64,000 bases of DNA, from contig NC_011740.1 in the NCBI RefSeq assembly GCF_000026225.1, positions 2,976,001 to 3,040,000 of the forward strand, read 5' to 3'. The DNA is from Escherichia fergusonii ATCC 35469 (GTDB taxonomy: Bacteria; Pseudomonadota; Gammaproteobacteria; Enterobacterales; Enterobacteriaceae). The position numbers and the translations under genes were made by a program. The notes under the pieces are model-generated. The model saw only the letters and a program-made list of their open reading frames with translations, was not told where the DNA came from and did no database searches. Position 1 is the stretch's first letter. Each line of letters starts with the position of its first letter. Shown piece after piece: positions 25,793 through 35,475 of this stretch.

Positions 25793-26134
25793 TTATTCAA
25801 CTTCAATACTTTTGACGATCAGCGAATCGCCGGTATCGACACGCAACCGCTCGCCATGACAGAGCGGGCATTGCGCATCGTGCTGATGAATCTCCACCAC
25901 CTGGCTGCAATCCCAGCACCAGGCCTGGGCGGGTTTATAGACGATATGTAAATCGCACCCTTGGGCCACCGTTCCCTGGCAGACAATTTCAAAACTAAAA
26001 CGGACAGCGCTCTCCTCAACGCAGGAGAGCGCGCCAATTTCCAGCCACACGGCGGTGACGCGCTTAACATCATGCTGCTCCGCCTGCCGTTGGATAATTT
26101 CAACGGCGCTCTGGCAAAGCGACAACTCATGCAT
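25793..26134 (-). CDS. hybF: Hydrogenase nickel-insertion protein HybF
   Basis: HypA-family zinc protein (113 aa) delivering nickel to HybC. The start MHELSLCQ is set by the conserved N-terminal Met-His-Glu nickel site; the longer frame upstream is not used. Two Cys pairs, CWDC (about 73) and CPLC (about 89), form the zinc site. It overlaps hybE by 8 bases. Confidence 0.96.
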   Translation of the reverse strand: MHELSLCQSAVEIIQRQAEQHDVKRVTAVWLEIGALSCVEESAVRFSFEIVCQGTVAQGCDLHIVYKPAQAWCWDCSQVVEIHQHDAQCPLCHGERLRVDTGDSLIVKSIEVE

Positions 26135-26615
26135 TTTCGCCACTCCTGCGGCCAAATAGCAGGGCACGACGCCCTGCGTGTGGTACATCCGGATTGGTGA
26201 CCGGCAGCGAAAGGATCATCCGCGCGCAGTCATCCGTCAGCCGTTGGCCCTCTTCAATCGACATGCTATGCGAAAGCGGCGACATCAGCGAGCAGGAGAG
26301 GTATTGCGAAACACCGTCCAGTTCACCAACAGTAAAGGTCATGGTGCCATACGGCAGTTGTAGACCAATTTTTTCACTGACTTTGCGCAGTGGCCAGAGT
26401 TGATCCGGGCCGGGGAAGATAACTGCACTCAGCATCCACGGGGTGATTACACACCCCGTCCACTGACCTTCGAACAGCGTAAAGTCAGAAACATACACTG
26501 GCATTGAAGGATGCAGAAAAGAGAGATCGTGCATCGAACGCCGGGCAATTTCTTCAAACGCTACCTGTACTTGCGCCTTCGGGGAGGTCTGGAAACCTGC
26601 TATCTCTTCAGTCAT
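26127..26615 (-). CDS. hybE: Hydrogenase-2 specific chaperone HybE
   Basis: Accessory protein (162 aa) that interacts with HybO/HybC and holds back Tat export until the cofactors are in place. The start MTEEIAGFQ gives the family length. It contains FEEIARRSMHDLSFLHPSM and a C-terminal segment with VTNPDVP. It overlaps hybD by 8 bases and hybF by 8 bases. Confidence 0.94.
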   Translation of the reverse strand: MTEEIAGFQTSPKAQVQVAFEEIARRSMHDLSFLHPSMPVYVSDFTLFEGQWTGCVITPWMLSAVIFPGPDQLWPLRKVSEKIGLQLPYGTMTFTVGELDGVSQYLSCSLMSPLSHSMSIEEGQRLTDDCARMILSLPVTNPDVPHAGRRALLFGRRSGENA

Positions 26616-27102
26616 GAGTCGCCTCCCGTAGGATAGCTTCCACGCCTGATTCGCGCAGCGCAGCCAGAACCTGCTCAAGCGCAGGTTCAATCATCGCGTC
26701 GACCGTTGGTGTCAAACCGATGTGCGGCTCCAGCGATTCCGGGATCACGCCGACCAGGGTCAGTTTTTTCGGAAACTCGCCGGTGAAGCGCAGGGCCGAC
26801 AATACGTCGGCCAGGCCAAGCTGATGCGGAGAGATTTTGTTGGTAAACAACGCCGGAACTTCTTCATCCCGCAGGATCATCATCGTTCCCGGCGCGTTCT
26901 TTTTCGACACAATGGCATCGGCGATAATCAGATGATCGCGATTTGCCATGTCGCCAAGCAGCTCCATTCCCGCCGTGCCGCCATCGAGGATCTCAACATA
27001 ATCCGGCAGAATGTATCGTTGCTCTAATGCTTCGACAATCCGCACACCGATGGCTTCATCGGTCAGCAAAATATTGCCAACCCCTAAGACTAAAATACGC
27101 AT
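26608..27102 (-). CDS. hybD: Hydrogenase-2 maturation endopeptidase HybD
   Basis: Nickel-dependent protease (164 aa) that removes the C-terminal peptide of HybC. Start MRILVLGVGN. Metal ligands are the conserved Glu in LLTDEAIGVR (near 16), Asp in the DGG turn (near 62) and His in ISPHQLGL (near 93). The ATG overlaps the hybC stop by one base. Confidence 0.96.
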   Translation of the reverse strand: MRILVLGVGNILLTDEAIGVRIVEALEQRYILPDYVEILDGGTAGMELLGDMANRDHLIIADAIVSKKNAPGTMMILRDEEVPALFTNKISPHQLGLADVLSALRFTGEFPKKLTLVGVIPESLEPHIGLTPTVDAMIEPALEQVLAALRESGVEAILREATHD

Positions 27103-28805
27103 TACAGTACCTTCACTGAAACCACTTCGTTGCCGTCGGCATCCACTACGTGTACCGCACAGGCCATGCACGGGTCGAAGGAGTGAATGGTACGCACCAC
27201 TTCCAGCGGTTTATTCGGATCGGCAACCGGTGTACCCACCAGCGACTGCTCGTAAGGACCAACGTCATCATTGAAGTTACGCGGGCCAGAGTTCCAGGTT
27301 GATGGAACAACTGCCTGATAGTTGCTGATGATACCGTCTTTAATCACCATCCAGTGAGAGAGCATACCGCGCGGTGCTTCAAGGAAGCCAACACCTTTGA
27401 ACTCACCCGTTGCCGGAATGTTCGGTTTCACAAAGGTGGTGTGATCGCCTTTGCCGATATTGGTGATCAGCGCACTGTATTGGTTTTGCAGGATATCCTG
27501 CAATTCGCAGCAGTGAACGGTACGACCAATGATACGGCCCAGCGTGGAGTGCAGCTGCGCCACTTCCAGCGTGTTGCCAGTCAGTTTCTGATAAATCGCA
27601 ACGATTTCATTCAGTTTGTTCTGGGTAGACTCGCGTCCTGCCGCCAGTTTCACCAGCATGTTAGCCAGCGGCCCCACTTCTACCGTTTTGCCGTAGAAAG
27701 TCGGTGATTTCACCCAGGAATATTTGCCGTCGTCAGACCAACCATCATAAGCCGGAATAGTGGTGCCTTCCCACGGTGCCTGCGGCGCTTCGTCTTTATA
27801 CCAGGAGTGCTTCGCGCTTTCCTGAATCCCTTTGATCAGATATTCATCGGAATGGGAAGTGATCGGACGATACGAGGACAGATCCGCATTCTCAATGTAG
27901 CCGCCTGGGAACAGGAAGCTACCATTTTTGCTGTCGGTCGGGAATTCCGGCACGCTCAGGTAGTTCACCGCACCTTTACCGCGCGTCAGCCATTCCGGGT
28001 AGAACGCGGCGATAACTGCGGTATCAACCTTGTAAACCTGCTCAACAAAATCGCTCAGCTTGTCGATGAAAGACTTGATATACATCAGGCGCTCAAGGTT
28101 CAGCACGCCCAGACCGTCAAGGTTGATTGGGTTCGCGACACCGCCTACCGCCAGGTTCTGAATGTGCGGCGTTTTACCGCCCAGCAATGCCACTACACGG
28201 TTAGCGTCACGCTGGCACTCCAGCGCTTGCAGGTAGTGCGCTACCGCAATCAGGTTAACTTCTGGCGGCAGTTTCATCGCCGGGTGACCCCAGTAGCCAT
28301 TGGCGAAAATACCCAACTGACCGCTGGCAACCAGATCTTTGATCTTGTTCTGAACTTTAGTGAACTCTTCCGGACTGTTCAGATGCCAGGTCGAAACGCC
28401 TTTCAGCATTTCGGAGGCTTTGGTTGGATCAGCTTGCAGTGCAGAAGTGATGTCCACCCAGTCCAGCGCTGAAAGCTGATAGAAATGAACGATATGGTCA
28501 TGCGTGGTGTGCGCAGCCAGAATGATGTTACGGATGTATTGTGCGTTAACCGGAACGTCGATATTCAGCGCGCTCTCTGCCGCACGAACGGAAGACAGCG
28601 CGTGAGTAGTAGTACATACGCCACAGATACGTTGCACAATCATCCATGCATCGCGCGGATCGCGGTTTTTCACGATCTCTTCCATACCGCGCCACATGGT
28701 ACCGGAAGCCCATGCTTTTGAAACGACGCCATTTTCGATTTCGCAATCGATGCGTAAATGCCCTTCAATACGGGTTACCGGATCAATAGTAATTCTCTGG
28801 CTCAT
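27102..28805 (-). CDS. hybC: Hydrogenase-2 large subunit HybC
   Basis: NiFe catalytic subunit (567 aa) of the periplasm-facing uptake hydrogenase. The N-terminal CGVC motif (in QRICGVCTTTHAL, near residue 61) and the C-terminal DPCMACAVH (near 544-552) supply the four active-site Cys. HybD cleaves after that last His, removing a 15-residue tail beginning VVDADG. It travels through Tat with HybO. It overlaps hybB by four bases. Confidence 0.98.
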   Translation of the reverse strand: MSQRITIDPVTRIEGHLRIDCEIENGVVSKAWASGTMWRGMEEIVKNRDPRDAWMIVQRICGVCTTTHALSSVRAAESALNIDVPVNAQYIRNIILAAHTTHDHIVHFYQLSALDWVDITSALQADPTKASEMLKGVSTWHLNSPEEFTKVQNKIKDLVASGQLGIFANGYWGHPAMKLPPEVNLIAVAHYLQALECQRDANRVVALLGGKTPHIQNLAVGGVANPINLDGLGVLNLERLMYIKSFIDKLSDFVEQVYKVDTAVIAAFYPEWLTRGKGAVNYLSVPEFPTDSKNGSFLFPGGYIENADLSSYRPITSHSDEYLIKGIQESAKHSWYKDEAPQAPWEGTTIPAYDGWSDDGKYSWVKSPTFYGKTVEVGPLANMLVKLAAGRESTQNKLNEIVAIYQKLTGNTLEVAQLHSTLGRIIGRTVHCCELQDILQNQYSALITNIGKGDHTTFVKPNIPATGEFKGVGFLEAPRGMLSHWMVIKDGIISNYQAVVPSTWNSGPRNFNDDVGPYEQSLVGTPVADPNKPLEVVRTIHSFDPCMACAVHVVDADGNEVVSVKVL

Positions 28806-29980
28806 GCTTTGCTCGCCTCATGACGATTATGATCGTTTTGTTTTAAAGGAGGAAGTATCGGCAGTAGACGAATGAGTACGATGTAAGCGCAAATCTCAAT
28901 AGCCACAAAACCAATAGAAATCAACAGTTCTTCCCAGGTCGGGAAGTAGGCGTAACCGCCGCCCGGGTTGAATGCCACCAGCGAATAGGTCAGACGCCAG
29001 GTTGCACAACCTAACAGTGCGCTCAGTGCCGACAGGAACAGCATGCGGGAATCATTACGCAGCTTCGCCACACGCAGAACGACCAGCGGGAAGAGCATCA
29101 GCAGGACTTCAATCCAGAACATCACGGAGTAGAAGTCACCGGCAAACGCTAACGACAGCTTGTCGCGATAGATCAGCTCGCCAAAGCGCAGCACGATAAA
29201 AATCGCCAGCAGCACGCTGATAGTGTTGGTCAGCTTGATGAACAGGCTCTTCTCATCCGGACCGTTGCCACGCAAACCCGCCTGTACCAGCGAACCTTCA
29301 AAAATGACAATCGAGAAGCCCATGATGAACGCCGTCAGCAGTGAGAACAGCGGTAACATTTCATAGCTCTGCCACAACGGATGCACTTTGTAGCCCGCCG
29401 AGATCATCAGCGACCCCATTGAAGACTGGTGCATAGTTGGCAGCAGCGCACCAAGCGCGATGATGAAGAACATCACCTTGTTCAGACGCTTGAGCGATAC
29501 TTTCCACCCCAGACGTTCAAACAGTGCCGGAGCAAACTCGAGTGCCATCACGCCGATGTAGATAGTCATACAGACCGCCGTCTCGAACAGTACCGAGTTC
29601 ACGTTGAAGTGACCCGGAATGTAGAAGTACGGCAGGTTCCAGTAGCGACCAACGTCGATAGTGATCGACAAGCCACCCAGTGAGTAACCAAACAGACTTG
29701 CCAACAGTGCCGGACGCACCAGCGGATGGTATTGCCCACGATTAAAGACGTATACCGCCCACGCCAGCGCCCAGCCGCCACAGGCAAAGCCGGTGCCGAT
29801 CAGCAGGTCAAACGCGATCCACACGCCCCACGGGAAGCCGCCGTTCAGGTCAGAGACAGAGCCCAGACCGAACACCAGACGCTTCACAATCAGGAGCATA
29901 CAGATGACGATTAACGGTCCAAAAATCATGACCGGTTTACTGATGATTTTGCCGCCCAGCGGTTGTGGATCATGACTCAT
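28802..29980 (-). CDS. hybB: Hydrogenase-2 membrane subunit HybB
   Basis: NrfD/PsrC-type integral membrane protein (392 aa) with about ten TM helices. It passes electrons between HybA and the quinone pool without heme. Hydrophobic segments are spread over the whole length. It overlaps hybA by 11 bases. Confidence 0.96.
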   Translation of the reverse strand: MSHDPQPLGGKIISKPVMIFGPLIVICMLLIVKRLVFGLGSVSDLNGGFPWGVWIAFDLLIGTGFACGGWALAWAVYVFNRGQYHPLVRPALLASLFGYSLGGLSITIDVGRYWNLPYFYIPGHFNVNSVLFETAVCMTIYIGVMALEFAPALFERLGWKVSLKRLNKVMFFIIALGALLPTMHQSSMGSLMISAGYKVHPLWQSYEMLPLFSLLTAFIMGFSIVIFEGSLVQAGLRGNGPDEKSLFIKLTNTISVLLAIFIVLRFGELIYRDKLSLAFAGDFYSVMFWIEVLLMLFPLVVLRVAKLRNDSRMLFLSALSALLGCATWRLTYSLVAFNPGGGYAYFPTWEELLISIGFVAIEICAYIVLIRLLPILPPLKQNDHNRHEASKA

Positions 29981-30956
29981 GATCGTCTCCTCCGTCGTGA
30001 TGGTCGTTTTTGGTGTTGCGACGAACCAGCACGGTTAAGCCCGCCAGCACAGCCAGTGGTAGCATCATGCCTTTATACAGGGTGTGTTGAACATGTTCGG
30101 AACGCGCACCAGTAGAAAGATCGTCCAGTTTCGGCAGGTCGAGATTTTCATAAGGCACACCCGTCAGTACCAGTACCTGAGTACCGCCGCCCTCTTTCTC
30201 GCCGTACAGATGCGGATAATATTTCGGCACCGTATGCAGGTAAGTGTCGCCAGATTTCAGCGTCTGACGCGGATAGTGGTATTCGCTGCCAGGCTTCAGC
30301 GCCAGACGTTTTTTCGCCTCCGCCATCAGCTCTTCACGCGTACCAAAAATCACCGCGCCCGCCGGGCACACTTCTACGCAGCCAGGCAGACCGCCTTTAT
30401 CAAGACGTTCCACACCTTTCTGGTTGCAAAGCTCACACTTATGCAGCGCACCAAACGGGTTGTTGTAGTCGTACTTCGGCACGTTGTACGGACAGGCAAC
30501 CATGCAGTAACGGCAGCCGGTGCACACATCTTTGTCGTAATGGACAATGCCGGTTTTCGGATCTTTTTTCAGCGCAGAAACCGGGCACACTGAGACACAG
30601 TTCGGATCGACGCAGTGCATACACTGTTTCTTAATGTACGCATAGCCGTTCTCTTCCTGGTCTTTGTTGACTCCCGTGCCGCTGGTCCACACCTGGATAA
30701 TGTTATTGGTGTACGGCGACAGTTTGTCGTTATTCGACCAGGTCTGTTCCCCTTGTGGGTTACGTTCAGGGAAGTTGATATCCTGACACTTAGTGACGCA
30801 AGCCTGGCAGCCTACGCACAGCGTCGAGTCGTACAACATCCCCAGCGATCCCGGAATTGGCGGGCGGTTTTCAGCAGCCGCATGACTGACAGACGGCAAC
30901 GCGCCCGTCAGCAATGCCCCGCAGGAGGCTGCTTTAATAAAATTACGTCTGTTCAC
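29970..30956 (-). CDS. hybA: Hydrogenase-2 iron-sulfur subunit HybA
   Basis: Ferredoxin-like electron-transfer subunit (328 aa). The Tat signal NRRNFIKAA is near the start, with cleavage after SHA (about 27). Four cubane sites are indicated by CVGCQACVTKC, CMHCVDPNCVSVCP, CTGCRYCMVACP and CELC...CVEVCP. A C-terminal TM helix (about 295-312) anchors it. It begins two bases after hybO. Confidence 0.97.
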   Translation of the reverse strand: MNRRNFIKAASCGALLTGALPSVSHAAAENRPPIPGSLGMLYDSTLCVGCQACVTKCQDINFPERNPQGEQTWSNNDKLSPYTNNIIQVWTSGTGVNKDQEENGYAYIKKQCMHCVDPNCVSVCPVSALKKDPKTGIVHYDKDVCTGCRYCMVACPYNVPKYDYNNPFGALHKCELCNQKGVERLDKGGLPGCVEVCPAGAVIFGTREELMAEAKKRLALKPGSEYHYPRQTLKSGDTYLHTVPKYYPHLYGEKEGGGTQVLVLTGVPYENLDLPKLDDLSTGARSEHVQHTLYKGMMLPLAVLAGLTVLVRRNTKNDHHDGGDDHES

Positions 30957-30958
30957 GG

Positions 30959-32077
30959 TTATTCTCCCCGTGAGTCAGCGTTATCTTTCTTTTGCTGACG
31001 ACCCAGTTCACGCACCGCCATCACGCTGACACCGGCAACCAGCCCAACCACACCGCCGAGCAAACCGATAGCGCCCGCAGAGACGTTGCCGCCTTCTTTA
31101 GCGTTAACGTCCGGTTTCTGTGAACGCGGAGTCTGATTTTCGACGTTGGCAAGCTGATGGATGCCTTTATGGAAGCCGATACCTTCTTCATTACAGCCAT
31201 AGCACGGGTGACCAATCGCCACCGGCCACACACCGCCAACATCGCAGAATTGCAGCGTTGAGCAGTTGCCGTAAGTTTCCGGCCCTTTACAGCCGAGATG
31301 GTACAGGCACCAGCCTTCACGGTGGCCTTCGTCGCCGAACTCTTTCGCAAAGCGACCAGCATCGAAGTGCGGGCGACGTTCACAGTGTTCGTGAATCAGA
31401 CGACCATAGGCGAAGGTCGGACGGTTTTTGTCATCCAGTTTCGGCGGTTTGCCGTAAGTGATGATGTGCGCAACGGTCGCGAGGAAGTTGTGCGGGTTCG
31501 GCGGGCAGCCTGGAATGTTGATAACGGTTTTGCCCGGCAGAACTTCTTGCAGGCTGACAGCACCAGTTGGGTTAACTCCAGCTGCGGCAACACCGCCCCA
31601 TGCAGAGCAGGAACCAATAGCGATAATGGCTGCTGCGCCTTCCGCCGCTTTGCGGATGTGATCCACAATCGGCTCACCGGCAACCATGCAGTAAATACCG
31701 TTATCTTTTAGCGGGATGGAACCATCAACCACCAACACGTATTGCCCTTTGTACTTCTCAAGTGCGTTGTGTTTGTTCTCTTCAACCTGGTGACCGAAAG
31801 CAGCAGAAAGCACTTCGTGATACTCCAGAGAAATAGTCTCCAGCACGAGATTTTCTACCGTCGGGTGGGTGGCACGAAGCAGAGACTCGGTACAACCGGT
31901 ACACTCCTGCGCGCCAATCCAGATAACTGGTGGGCGCTGTGGATTAGCGACCGATTCCGCCATCTCTGCGGCGGCTTTGCTACTTAACCCCATGGTGGCG
32001 GCCAATGCTGCACAAAGCTTCATGAAATCACGACGGTTAATGCCGTGAGAATTATCGAGAGTGTTATCTCCAGTCAT
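30959..32077 (-). CDS. hybO: Hydrogenase-2 small subunit HybO
   Basis: Iron-sulfur small subunit (372 aa), first gene of the operon. The Tat signal has INRRDFMKL near residue 14. Cys ligands of the proximal, medial and distal clusters are visible in CTGCTESLL, GSCSAWGG, PGCPPNPHNF and the CLYHLGCKGPETYGNC block. A C-terminal hydrophobic helix (about 325-350) keeps the mature enzyme in the membrane. The 190-base region upstream should hold the anaerobic promoter; I could not place sites confidently. Confidence 0.97.
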   Translation of the reverse strand: MTGDNTLDNSHGINRRDFMKLCAALAATMGLSSKAAAEMAESVANPQRPPVIWIGAQECTGCTESLLRATHPTVENLVLETISLEYHEVLSAAFGHQVEENKHNALEKYKGQYVLVVDGSIPLKDNGIYCMVAGEPIVDHIRKAAEGAAAIIAIGSCSAWGGVAAAGVNPTGAVSLQEVLPGKTVINIPGCPPNPHNFLATVAHIITYGKPPKLDDKNRPTFAYGRLIHEHCERRPHFDAGRFAKEFGDEGHREGWCLYHLGCKGPETYGNCSTLQFCDVGGVWPVAIGHPCYGCNEEGIGFHKGIHQLANVENQTPRSQKPDVNAKEGGNVSAGAIGLLGGVVGLVAGVSVMAVRELGRQQKKDNADSRGE

Positions 32078-32265
32078 TTATAGTTATTCCATTGCAAAGA
32101 CCTGGCTTATATTTTGCACCTTTCGCAAATTTCATAATGCGATCAATGCGCCATTTACCACACTTTTCTTATGGTTATCCGTGCAATGATACCGGGAAGG
32201 AATAACAAAACGAAGGGATGAACTATTAGTGTAAGTAATTTAAGTGAACAAATACCTAAGTCAGA

Positions 32266-32553
32266 TCAATGTTCCAGCCGATAGCCCGCCATGAAAAAGC
32301 GCAGAGTCGTACTGGAGTTATTCTCGCGGAAAAAGTCCATCACCATATCTTTATCTAATCCATAGCGTTTGGTTAAAATTCCCGCTTCCCAGGCGCTTAA
32401 TTGCCGATCGCCCGTTTTCTCATACATCCGATGAGAAAAGCCCAGCACGAATCCTCGCTTATAATCGGCACAAAATTTCGCCACACTCTGTGCACTATCG
32501 GCATGAGTCGCGTTTAACCCTGCCATCAATCCTTTGCCAAAATGATTATTCAT
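32266..32553 (-). CDS. yghW: YghW family protein
   Basis: Small DUF2623 protein (95 aa), function unknown. The start MNNHFGKGLMAG gives the K-12 length; the longer frame upstream is hydrophobic but lacks a good ribosome site. It contains ADYKRGFVLGFSHRMYEKTGDRQLS.. and a basic, aromatic C-terminus. It lies between hybO and yghX on the same strand, with its own spacing on both sides. Confidence 0.85.
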   Translation of the reverse strand: MNNHFGKGLMAGLNATHADSAQSVAKFCADYKRGFVLGFSHRMYEKTGDRQLSAWEAGILTKRYGLDKDMVMDFFRENNSSTTLRFFMAGYRLEH

Positions 32554-32666
32554 TGTTCGCCCCCAACCGATATATAACAATGTATATAACGATATATTAA
32601 GCAAAGAAATGAACGATCGCACGCTATTTTTAATCGCACTTGAACAAATAATAAATAATGTAATTA

Positions 32667-33554
32667 TCAAGAGAGGTACTTATTAAACCATGCAAGTGTA
32701 CGTTGCCAGGCTAATTCCGCCGCAGCCTGGTCATATCGGGGGGTAGAATCATTATGGAAACCATGGTTCACACCTGGGTAGATATATGCTTGATAGATTT
32801 TATTATTCGCCTTAAGCGCTTTTTCATACTCAGGCCAGCCTTCATTTATACGCGTATCCAGTTCGGCATAATGTAACAATATTGGCGCTTTAATAGCCGG
32901 AACATCGGCGGCAGCAATCTGTCGACCATAAAACGGCACTGCGCAGGCCAGTTCCGGGTAAGCGACCGCCGCCGCGTTCGATACGCCACCGCCATAGCAA
33001 AATCCCGTAATAGCCACTTTGCCAGTCGCTTGCGGATAGCGTTGCATAAATTCGATCGCAGCAAAGAAATCATTCATCAGTTTGGTTGGATCAACCTGCT
33101 GTTGCAGTTCGCGGCCTTTATCATCGTTACCAGGATAGCCACCTACTGAGCTTAAACCGTCTGGTGCCAGGGCGATGTACCCCGCCTTCGCCACTCGCCG
33201 CGCCACGTCTTCGATATACGGATTCAGCCCACGATTCTCATGCACCACCACCACGGCTGGTGTTTTGCCGCTCATCTTCGCGGGCTTCACCAGATAACCA
33301 CGTACTTCATCGTGACCATTTGGCGAAGGATACGTGATGTACTCAGCAACAATTTCCGGGTCGGTAAACTCCACCTGGGTCGCCCATACGTAATTTGGTC
33401 GAAGCAAATCAAACAATGCTAATGCCGTCATCCCACCCACCGCATACTTCGCTGCCATATTGAGGAACTCACGTTTCGAAATTTTCCCGTGAGCGTAATA
33501 GTCGTAGTAATCCAGCAGCTCCTGCGGGAAATCTTTGGCGGTCAGACGCGGCAT
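32667..33554 (-). CDS. yghX: Dienelactone-hydrolase family protein YghX
   Basis: Alpha/beta hydrolase (295 aa) that probably cleaves a lactone or ester. The nucleophile Cys sits in GFCYGGG (near residue 168), with the Asp and His triad members in AELDTRI (about 217) and GVNHGFH (about 250). N-terminally, SKREFLNMAA (about residue 26) precedes a hydrophobic stretch ending VWA, which resembles a twin-arginine signal with Lys-Arg. The start MPRLTAKDF is chosen for an otherwise family-like length. I remember K-12 yghX as disrupted; here the frame is intact. Confidence 0.88.
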   Translation of the reverse strand: MPRLTAKDFPQELLDYYDYYAHGKISKREFLNMAAKYAVGGMTALALFDLLRPNYVWATQVEFTDPEIVAEYITYPSPNGHDEVRGYLVKPAKMSGKTPAVVVVHENRGLNPYIEDVARRVAKAGYIALAPDGLSSVGGYPGNDDKGRELQQQVDPTKLMNDFFAAIEFMQRYPQATGKVAITGFCYGGGVSNAAAVAYPELACAVPFYGRQIAAADVPAIKAPILLHYAELDTRINEGWPEYEKALKANNKIYQAYIYPGVNHGFHNDSTPRYDQAAAELAWQRTLAWFNKYLS

Positions 33555-33710
33555 CGTTGCATTCCTCAATTGCTGTTTTTTTAAGCAAAGCATAAGCGCG
33601 TGTTTTTGCCCAGTTTTTCGTCACACTGTGAGCGATGCTACGGGATATCCCCTGGTAAATCGCTAGACTGGAAACATTGTTTCGAAATTGAACGGTGGAA
33701 AGGAGAGGTC

Positions 33711-34751
33711 ATGGTCTGGTTAGCGAATCCCGAACGTTACGGGCAGATGCAGTACCGCTATTGCGGAAAAAGCGGTTTACGCCTGCCCGCGTTATCGCTC
33801 GGTTTATGGCACAATTTCGGTCACGTTAACGCGCTGGAATCACAGCGCGTGATTCTGCGAAAAGCTTTTGATTTAGGCATTACACACTTTGATTTAGCCA
33901 ACAACTACGGGCCTCCTCCAGGAAGCGCAGAAGAGAACTTTGGTCGCCTGCTGCGCGAGGATTTTGCTGCTTATCGCGATGAACTGATTATCTCTACCAA
34001 AGCTGGCTACGATATGTGGCCCGGCCCGTACGGCTCTGGCGGCTCACGTAAATACCTGCTCGCCAGCCTCGACCAAAGCCTGAAGCGTATGGGGCTGGAG
34101 TATGTCGATATCTTTTACTCTCATCGCGTCGATGAAAATACGCCGATGGAAGAAACCGCCTCTGCGCTGGCTCATGCGGTACAAAGCGGTAAAGCGCTTT
34201 ATGTCGGGATCTCCTCTTACTCGCCAGAGCGGACGCAAAAAATGGTCGAATTACTGCGTGAGTGGAAAATTCCGCTGTTAATTCATCAACCTTCATACAA
34301 TTTACTTAACCGCTGGGTAGATAAAAGTGGCCTGCTGGATACCCTGGAAAATAACGGCGTGGGCTGCATTGCCTTTACTCCTCTGGCTCAGGGATTGCTG
34401 ACCGGCAAATATCTCAACGGTATTCCTGAAGATTCACGGATGCATCGTGAAGGGAATAAAGTTCGTGGCCTGACACCGAAAATGCTCACCGAAGCCAACC
34501 TCAACAGCCTGCAGTTATTAAATGAAATGGCACAGCAGCGCGGTCAGTCGATGGCGCAAATGGCGTTAAGCTGGTTGCTGAAAGATGAGCGAGTGACGTC
34601 GGTATTGATTGGTGCCAGCCGTGCGGAGCAACTGGAAGAGAACGTGGAGGCGCTAAATAATCTGACGTTTAGCACTGAGGAGTTAGCGCAGATTGACCAG
34701 CATATAGCCGATGGCGAGCTGAATCTGTGGCAGGCATCGTCCGATAAATGA
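33711..34751 (+). CDS. yghZ: Aldo-keto reductase YghZ (L-glyceraldehyde 3-phosphate reductase)
   Basis: NADPH-dependent reductase (346 aa) of the AKR14 group that reduces L-glyceraldehyde 3-phosphate and methylglyoxal. The start MVWLANPERYG has AAGGAG upstream. A TIM-barrel motif set is visible: FDLANNYGPPPGSAE with the catalytic Asp/Tyr, STKAGYDMWPGPYG with Lys, and YSHRVDE with His. C-terminal NADPH-binding segment LIGASRAEQLEENV (near 305). It stands alone between yghX (divergent) and yqhA (convergent). Confidence 0.95.
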   Translation: MVWLANPERYGQMQYRYCGKSGLRLPALSLGLWHNFGHVNALESQRVILRKAFDLGITHFDLANNYGPPPGSAEENFGRLLREDFAAYRDELIISTKAGYDMWPGPYGSGGSRKYLLASLDQSLKRMGLEYVDIFYSHRVDENTPMEETASALAHAVQSGKALYVGISSYSPERTQKMVELLREWKIPLLIHQPSYNLLNRWVDKSGLLDTLENNGVGCIAFTPLAQGLLTGKYLNGIPEDSRMHREGNKVRGLTPKMLTEANLNSLQLLNEMAQQRGQSMAQMALSWLLKDERVTSVLIGASRAEQLEENVEALNNLTFSTEELAQIDQHIADGELNLWQASSDK

Positions 34752-34762
34752 CGTATTGATAA

Positions 34763-34783
34763 CGGGCGCGAGAACCGCGCCCG
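34763..34783. terminator. Hairpin between yghZ and yqhA
   Basis: CGGGCGCG-AGAAC-CGCGCCCG is a perfect 8-bp stem between the convergent 3' ends. The flanking T-runs are weak on both sides, so it may work in both directions with modest efficiency. Confidence 0.6.
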
Positions 34784-34790
34784 AATCAGA

Positions 34791-35285
34791 TCAGTGATTA
34801 TGACGAGTCAGTCGGTCAAGATAGCCCATCACAAATGCAGAGAGCACAAACGTCAGATGGATAATGACGTACCACATCAGTTTGTTATCAGGGACATTTT
34901 TCGCATCCATAAAGACGCGCAGTAAGTGAATGGAAGAGATTGCCACAATTGACGCTGCTACTTTGTTTTTCAGCGACGTTGCGTCCATTTTCCCCAGCCA
35001 GTTAAGCTTCTCTTTGTTCTCGGAGATATCCAGCTGCGAGACGAAATTCTCATAACCGGAAAACATCACCATCACCAGCAAACCGCCAACCAGCGTCATA
35101 TCCACCAGCGACAGCAACACGAGGATCAAATCAGATTCCGCCATCGAGAAGATATTCGGTAGTACGTGAATAATCTCCTGGAAGAACTTCAGCACCAGGG
35201 CAACCAACGCCAGCGAAAGACCAAAGTACACGGGGGCAAGCAGCCAGCGAGAAGCATACATTGCATTTTCAAGAAAACGTTCCAT
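34791..35285 (-). CDS. yqhA: Membrane protein YqhA (UPF0114)
   Basis: Inner-membrane protein (164 aa) of unknown function with four hydrophobic segments (about 13-33, 55-77, 108-125 and 138-156). It contains [21 protein letters not shown] at the N-terminus, the family signature. Convergent with yghZ and divergent from yghA. Confidence 0.93.
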
Positions 35286-35475
35286 ACATTCCTGTCGTGT
35301 AGTTAAAACGGGTAACAGTATATCGCAATTGAGTAAACAGCACGCAACAGCAAATAAACATATCCGTTAAACCTTTGTCGCATAAATCCGAGGTTTAGGG
35401 ATCTTCCTGGTTCCCTTATCAACGCACCGAGAGCGTCTACCCTTAAAGGACGTTGAACCTGAAGGGAGAAAAGCG

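Noticed and set aside
27807..28472. Plus-strand ORF of 221 codons inside hybC
   Set aside because: Antisense shadow of the hydrogenase large subunit; no ribosome site or family motifs.
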